From: Chloroflexaceae bacterium | GTDB lineage: Bacteria > Chloroflexota > Chloroflexia > Chloroflexales > Chloroflexaceae | Direction of reading: 5' to 3' | Length of the DNA stretch: 7,333 bases | NCBI GenBank assembly: GCA_026417815.1 | Contig: JAOACN010000533.1 | Coordinates: 1-7,333, forward strand | In this document: positions 4,873 through 7,333 of the stretch, in pieces | Layout: each line of letters opens with the position of its first letter | Numbering within the stretch: the stretch's first letter is position 1 | Translations under genes and position numbers: made by a program | The notes under the pieces: generated by a model | Seen by the model: the letters and a program-made list of their open reading frames with translations, nothing else | Database searches by the model: none | Told to the model about the DNA's origin: nothing

Positions 4873-5907
4873 ATGCTGAACCTGGACGATCACCCGCACC
4901 GGCGCTACAATCCGTTGACCGACGAATGGGTGGTGGTCTCGCCCCACCGCACGAAACGCCCCTGGTTGGGCCAGGTGGACCCCCCTCCGTCCGATGACCG
5001 GCCACCCTACGATCCCACGTGCTACCTCTGCCCCGGCAATGCCCGCGCCGGCGGGGTCACGAATCCAGATTATACAAGCACATTTGTTTTTAATAATGAT
5101 TTCGCTGCGCTTCTCACAAACGATTTTTCTGATGATATCGCCATCGGCTATGCGGACGGCAGCCCCCTGCTGCGGGCGGCACCGGCCCGCGGCATCTGCC
5201 GGGTGGTATGTTATTCGCCTCGGCACGATCTGGCCCTGCCTCAACTCTCGCCAGCCGAACTTCGCGCCGTCGTTGATACCTGGACCAACCAGTATCAGGA
5301 GCTTGGCGCCATACCCTGGGTGCGCCATGTGTTGATCTTCGAGAACCGCGGCGCGATGATGGGCGCCTCGAATCCGCATCCCCACGGCCAGATCTGGGGC
5401 ACGGCGTTCCTGCCGGTGCAGTTTGCCCGCGAGCACGCTTCCCAGCAACGCTACCTCGCCGCCCACGGGCGCGACCTGCTGGGCGATTACCTGGCGCTGG
5501 AACTCCAGCGGGAAGAACGCCTCGTCTGCCAGAACGCGCACTTCGTCGCCCTGGTGCCCTTCTGGGCCGCCTGGCCCTTCGAGACGATCGTGATCGCCCG
5601 CGATCCGCTCCCGTCCCTCGCCGCCCTCGACTCCGCCGGGCGCGATGGGCTGGCGAGCATCCTGAAGGAACTGATCACTCGCTACGATGCCCTCTTCCAG
5701 ACCGCCTTCCCCTACTCGATGGGTTTCCACCAGGCGCCCACCGATGGAGAGCCGCATCCGTCCTGGCGCCTCCACGCCCACTTTCTGCCGCCCCTGCTGC
5801 GCTCCGCCACCATCCGCAAGTTCATGGTCGGCTTCGAGATGCTCGGCGAACCCCAGCGCGACCTGACCCCCGAACAGGCTGCCGCGCGCCTCCGCGCCGT
5901 GTTCTGA
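4873..5907 (+). CDS. galT: Galactose-1-phosphate uridylyltransferase
   Basis: This is the Leloir-pathway enzyme that swaps uridylyl between UDP-glucose and galactose-1-phosphate, acting in the cytoplasm. The 344-residue protein is full length for the HIT-superfamily GalT family. Zinc ligands are C50 and C53 (CYLC), H118 (YSPRH) and H169. The nucleophile is H171 in NPHPHGQIW. Second-metal ligands E187, H286 (GFHQAP), H301 and H303 (LHAHF) are all present and sit a constant five residues after their E. coli equivalents. The ATG at 4873 has AAGGA five bases upstream. The first part, NLDDHPHRRYNPLTDEWVVV, is the normal GalT start. No galK, galE or galM is in the window. Codons 64-89 (5062-5139) are strikingly AT-rich compared with the rest of the gene, yet the conserved FVFNNDF region they encode is intact. 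The stop codon overlaps an ATTTTGG repeat. Confidence 0.97.
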   Translation: MLNLDDHPHRRYNPLTDEWVVVSPHRTKRPWLGQVDPPPSDDRPPYDPTCYLCPGNARAGGVTNPDYTSTFVFNNDFAALLTNDFSDDIAIGYADGSPLLRAAPARGICRVVCYSPRHDLALPQLSPAELRAVVDTWTNQYQELGAIPWVRHVLIFENRGAMMGASNPHPHGQIWGTAFLPVQFAREHASQQRYLAAHGRDLLGDYLALELQREERLVCQNAHFVALVPFWAAWPFETIVIARDPLPSLAALDSAGRDGLASILKELITRYDALFQTAFPYSMGFHQAPTDGEPHPSWRLHAHFLPPLLRSATIRKFMVGFEMLGEPQRDLTPEQAAARLRAVF

Positions 5908-6002
5908 TTTTGGATTTTGGATTTTGGATTGGGTGCGGGACGGCTGGACGTGGTCAACTGCACCACGAAATCCAAAATCTCAAATCCAAAATCCAAAATT
6001 CA
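5905..6002. repeat. ATTTTGG inverted-repeat element filling the convergent gap
   Basis: The left arm (5907-5930) is three tandem ATTTTGG units plus ATT. The right arm (5968-6000) is the complement, with CCAAAAT units at 5972, 5986 and 5993 and one degenerate unit (CTCAAAT) at 5979. Between the arms is GC-rich DNA with an inner hairpin CGTGGT (5949-5954) / ACCACG (5962-5967). The element lies exactly between two convergent genes, and each stop codon (TGA at 5905-5907 on plus, TGA at 6002-6000 on minus) runs straight into an ATTTTGG unit. It may serve as a two-way transcript end. Similar AT-rich heptamer repeats occur between genes in some Chloroflexota and cyanobacteria, to my recollection. 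Confidence 0.7.
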
Positions 6003-7333
6003 CCGACACGGGGGCGCGCCGATCGCCGGGCGCGTGGGCGGGATGTCCAGGGGGGCCGCGGCGGCCCAGGCCGCGCTGACGGGCAGCGCGGCGACGCGCA
6101 ACTCGCTCAGCGAGAGGCTCAGGCGCCGGCCATCGGCCACGTTCTCCGCCAGGCTCTCCAGGGTCAGCGTCGTCTGGCCAGGGGGGAGCATGAGTTGCAG
6201 GGCGACGGTCCGGTCGTAGGGCGCAGCGGGCACGGTTAATTCGATCAAGCGCCGATCGCCGAGCCGGACCCGCAGGGGTCGCGGCGCGCCGTAGGCGGTG
6301 ACGCGCCAACTGAGCGCCACGACCGACCGCTCCCGCGCCAGCAGCAGCAACTCGGCGCGCTCGCCCATCCAGCGCCAGCGCCGCGCCCCCTCGCGCTCGG
6401 CTTCGTACCAGCCCGCGCCCGGTGCCACTACCGGCCGGGCCGCCGCCGGGTCCACCGCGTAGATCTCGCGCCTGTCGTTCGCGCTGAAGCGGCTGATGCC
6501 GGGAACGGCCAGTTGCTCGCGCAACCGCCGCTGGTCCACGCGCGGCAGTTGGGTCAGGTCCAGCACGACGAAGCGCGTGCCCAGGCTGGCCAGTTCGGCG
6601 GCAGGGTCGAGGGGCATGATGTCCGGGATCGGTTCGGCGGCCAGCCACAAGTCGCGGGTGGCTGAGGAAGCCGCGACGATGGGGTAGAAAGGGATGCGGG
6701 CCAGGTAACCGCCCATGATCGGCCGGCCGTGGCAGATCTGGTTGAGCAGGCCCACACTGTCGTTGAGCCGGGGCGGCAGATCCAGCACCGCGCCCGGAGT
6801 GGGATCGACGTTGAGGGCCAGGCTCTCCGGCGCGGCGCGCAGGCGCATCAGCGGCCAGGGCGCCACCAGGCTCTCGATGACTACCAGCGCCGCCAGGATT
6901 GGCGCCCAGCGAACGGCGCCCCTACTCTCAGAGGTAGGGTTTTTCGAGGGAGAAGGGGTTTTCATACGCTGGTGATCCTCACCCCCCTGCCCCCCTCTCC
7001 CGCGCGCGGGAGAGGGGGGAACCGGGTTTCCTGATGCCCCGGAAGGGGAATGCGAGACGAGGCCGCGCCAGAAAACCCCAGACCCGCGAGCGGCGCCCAT
7101 CGCCCCGCCTTCGGTCGCTGGCGCGCGCAGGGCGGTGATGCCGAGGGCGACCAGGACGGCGACGGGGATGAGCATGAGGGCGACGAAGATTGCCGGGCGG
7201 CTGCTGTTGCGGAAGGGGCCGAAGAGGTCGAGGAGCAGGAACGGCCCCGGCACGGCGCTTTCGGCGGCCGTGAGGCGCAGTTGCGGCCCCATCGCCAGCA
7301 GCAGCATCAGCAGGGCCAGCAGCCCCCAGGGCC
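6000..7333 (-). CDS. Polytopic membrane protein of unknown function, C-terminal part
   Basis: I do not recognise a named gene. The frame is open to the right edge, so the N-terminus is missing; at least 443 codons are present before TGA at 6002-6000. Numbering from the first internal Met at 7307, a membrane segment spans the edge (LLALLMLLLAMG). A second lies at about 40-60 (IFVALMLIPVAVLVALGITA) and a third at about 135-155 (ILAALVVIESLVAPWPL). A soluble domain of roughly 280 residues follows, with CHGRPIMGGYLARIPFYP near its start and a beta-rich tail. This resembles the last part of large bacterial membrane proteins of the GT-C-like or YfhO/PTPS-related kind, which handle lipid-linked sugars, but that is a loose guess. 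Residues 61-133 are a Gly/Pro/Ser/Arg-rich hydrophilic loop encoded by palindromic DNA, unlike the flanking sequence. A second internal ATG at 6965 could restart translation after the palindrome. Confidence 0.68.
   Translation of the reverse strand, partial: PWGLLALLMLLLAMGPQLRLTAAESAVPGPFLLLDLFGPFRNSSRPAIFVALMLIPVAVLVALGITALRAPATEGGAMGAARGSGVFWRGLVSHSPSGASGNPVPPSPARGRGGQGGEDHQRMKTPSPSKNPTSESRGAVRWAPILAALVVIESLVAPWPLMRLRAAPESLALNVDPTPGAVLDLPPRLNDSVGLLNQICHGRPIMGGYLARIPFYPIVAASSATRDLWLAAEPIPDIMPLDPAAELASLGTRFVVLDLTQLPRVDQRRLREQLAVPGISRFSANDRREIYAVDPAAARPVVAPGAGWYEAEREGARRWRWMGERAELLLLARERSVVALSWRVTAYGAPRPLRVRLGDRRLIELTVPAAPYDRTVALQLMLPPGQTTLTLESLAENVADGRRLSLSLSELRVAALPVSAAWAAAAPLDIPPTRPAIGAPPCR
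6920..6944 (+). terminator. Terminator-like hairpin with T-run, inside the membrane protein gene
   Basis: On the plus strand CCCTAC (6920-6925) pairs with GTAGGG (6934-6939) across an 8-base loop and is followed directly by five T residues (6940-6944). The form is that of a small intrinsic terminator, but it is antisense to the coding strand and no plus-strand gene lies upstream. It may be part of the repeat-derived DNA in this loop region rather than a working terminator. Confidence 0.3.
6990..7019. repeat. 30-bp perfect palindrome (REP-like) within the membrane protein gene
   Basis: Arms of 15 bases, CCCCCCTCTCCCGCG at 6990-7004 and its exact complement at 7005-7019, meet with no spacer. 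Next to it is GGTGA (6971-6975) / TCACC (6979-6983), and after it comes GGGAACCGGGTTTCC. Such C-block/G-block palindromes are usually intergenic repeats. Here the DNA is read in frame on the minus strand as PPSPARGRGG within a hydrophilic loop. The 361-410 region shares the same CTCA, C-block, G-block, GGGTTnCC order. Confidence 0.8.

Noticed and set aside
4798..5781. 327-codon minus-strand frame opposite galT
   Set aside because: galT is complete with all metal and catalytic residues; the minus frame is the expected mirror of GC-rich codons.
5907..6000. CRISPR-like array
   Set aside because: The repeated 7-mers are tandem without spacers and form two inverted arms, and no cas gene is present.
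5980..6648. 222-codon minus-strand frame overlapping the membrane protein
   Set aside because: It is extremely Arg/Ala/Gly/Pro-rich with no motif, and lies in another phase of the same strand as the better supported membrane protein frame.

Overview
The window looks like the end of a draft or metagenomic contig from a GC-rich bacterium. Bases 1-19 are the Nextera transposase mosaic-end adapter, so the left edge is a library artefact and not genome sequence. The gene content is an RsbS/RsbT pair, a phytol/dolichol-kinase-like membrane enzyme and a multiple-sugar ABC importer. The intergenic repeats are ATTTTGG 7-mers in inverted orientation and C/G-block palindromes. Together these fit a filamentous Chloroflexota such as the Chloroflexus/Roseiflexus group. 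That placement is inference from remembered patterns and was not tested.

Left part (20-2969), all on the minus strand. Read in transcription order it holds an orphan response regulator with a REC-HTH-REC layout, then a 325-base gap. That gap carries a strong hairpin, repeated CCCGATCC boxes and a good sigma-70-type promoter. Next come chvE (sugar-binding lipoprotein), a 212-base gap with two back-to-back hairpins, and the first 80 codons of the transporter ATPase, which is cut by the contig end.

Middle part (3044-5907), on the plus strand. A canonical promoter sits almost on top of a phytol/dolichol-kinase-like gene. Downstream is a 36-base degenerate copy of that gene's own 3' end. Then come rsbS and rsbT, overlapping by 14 bases, and galT, which is preceded by a perfect 10-bp hairpin. 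RsbS and RsbT are a partner-switching pair of the stressosome type, but no RsbR, RsbU, RsbX or sigma factor gene is visible here. galT encodes a full-length galactose-1-phosphate uridylyltransferase with every metal and catalytic residue in place.

Right part (5905-7333). An AT-rich inverted repeat exactly fills the space between galT and a convergent minus-strand membrane protein gene, and it overlaps both stop codons. The membrane protein runs off the right edge. Its reading frame passes through a 30-bp perfect palindrome and other repeat-like DNA that adds an odd hydrophilic loop of about 70 residues.

A possible functional link is that ChvE-type transporters import galactose among other sugars and GalT feeds galactose-1-phosphate into the Leloir pathway. 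I see no CRISPR array, tRNA, rRNA, transposase or clearly new defence or biosynthetic system. The points most worth a second look are the REC-HTH-REC regulator, the boxes at the chvE promoter, the 3'-end duplication, the stop-codon-spanning element and the in-frame palindrome.
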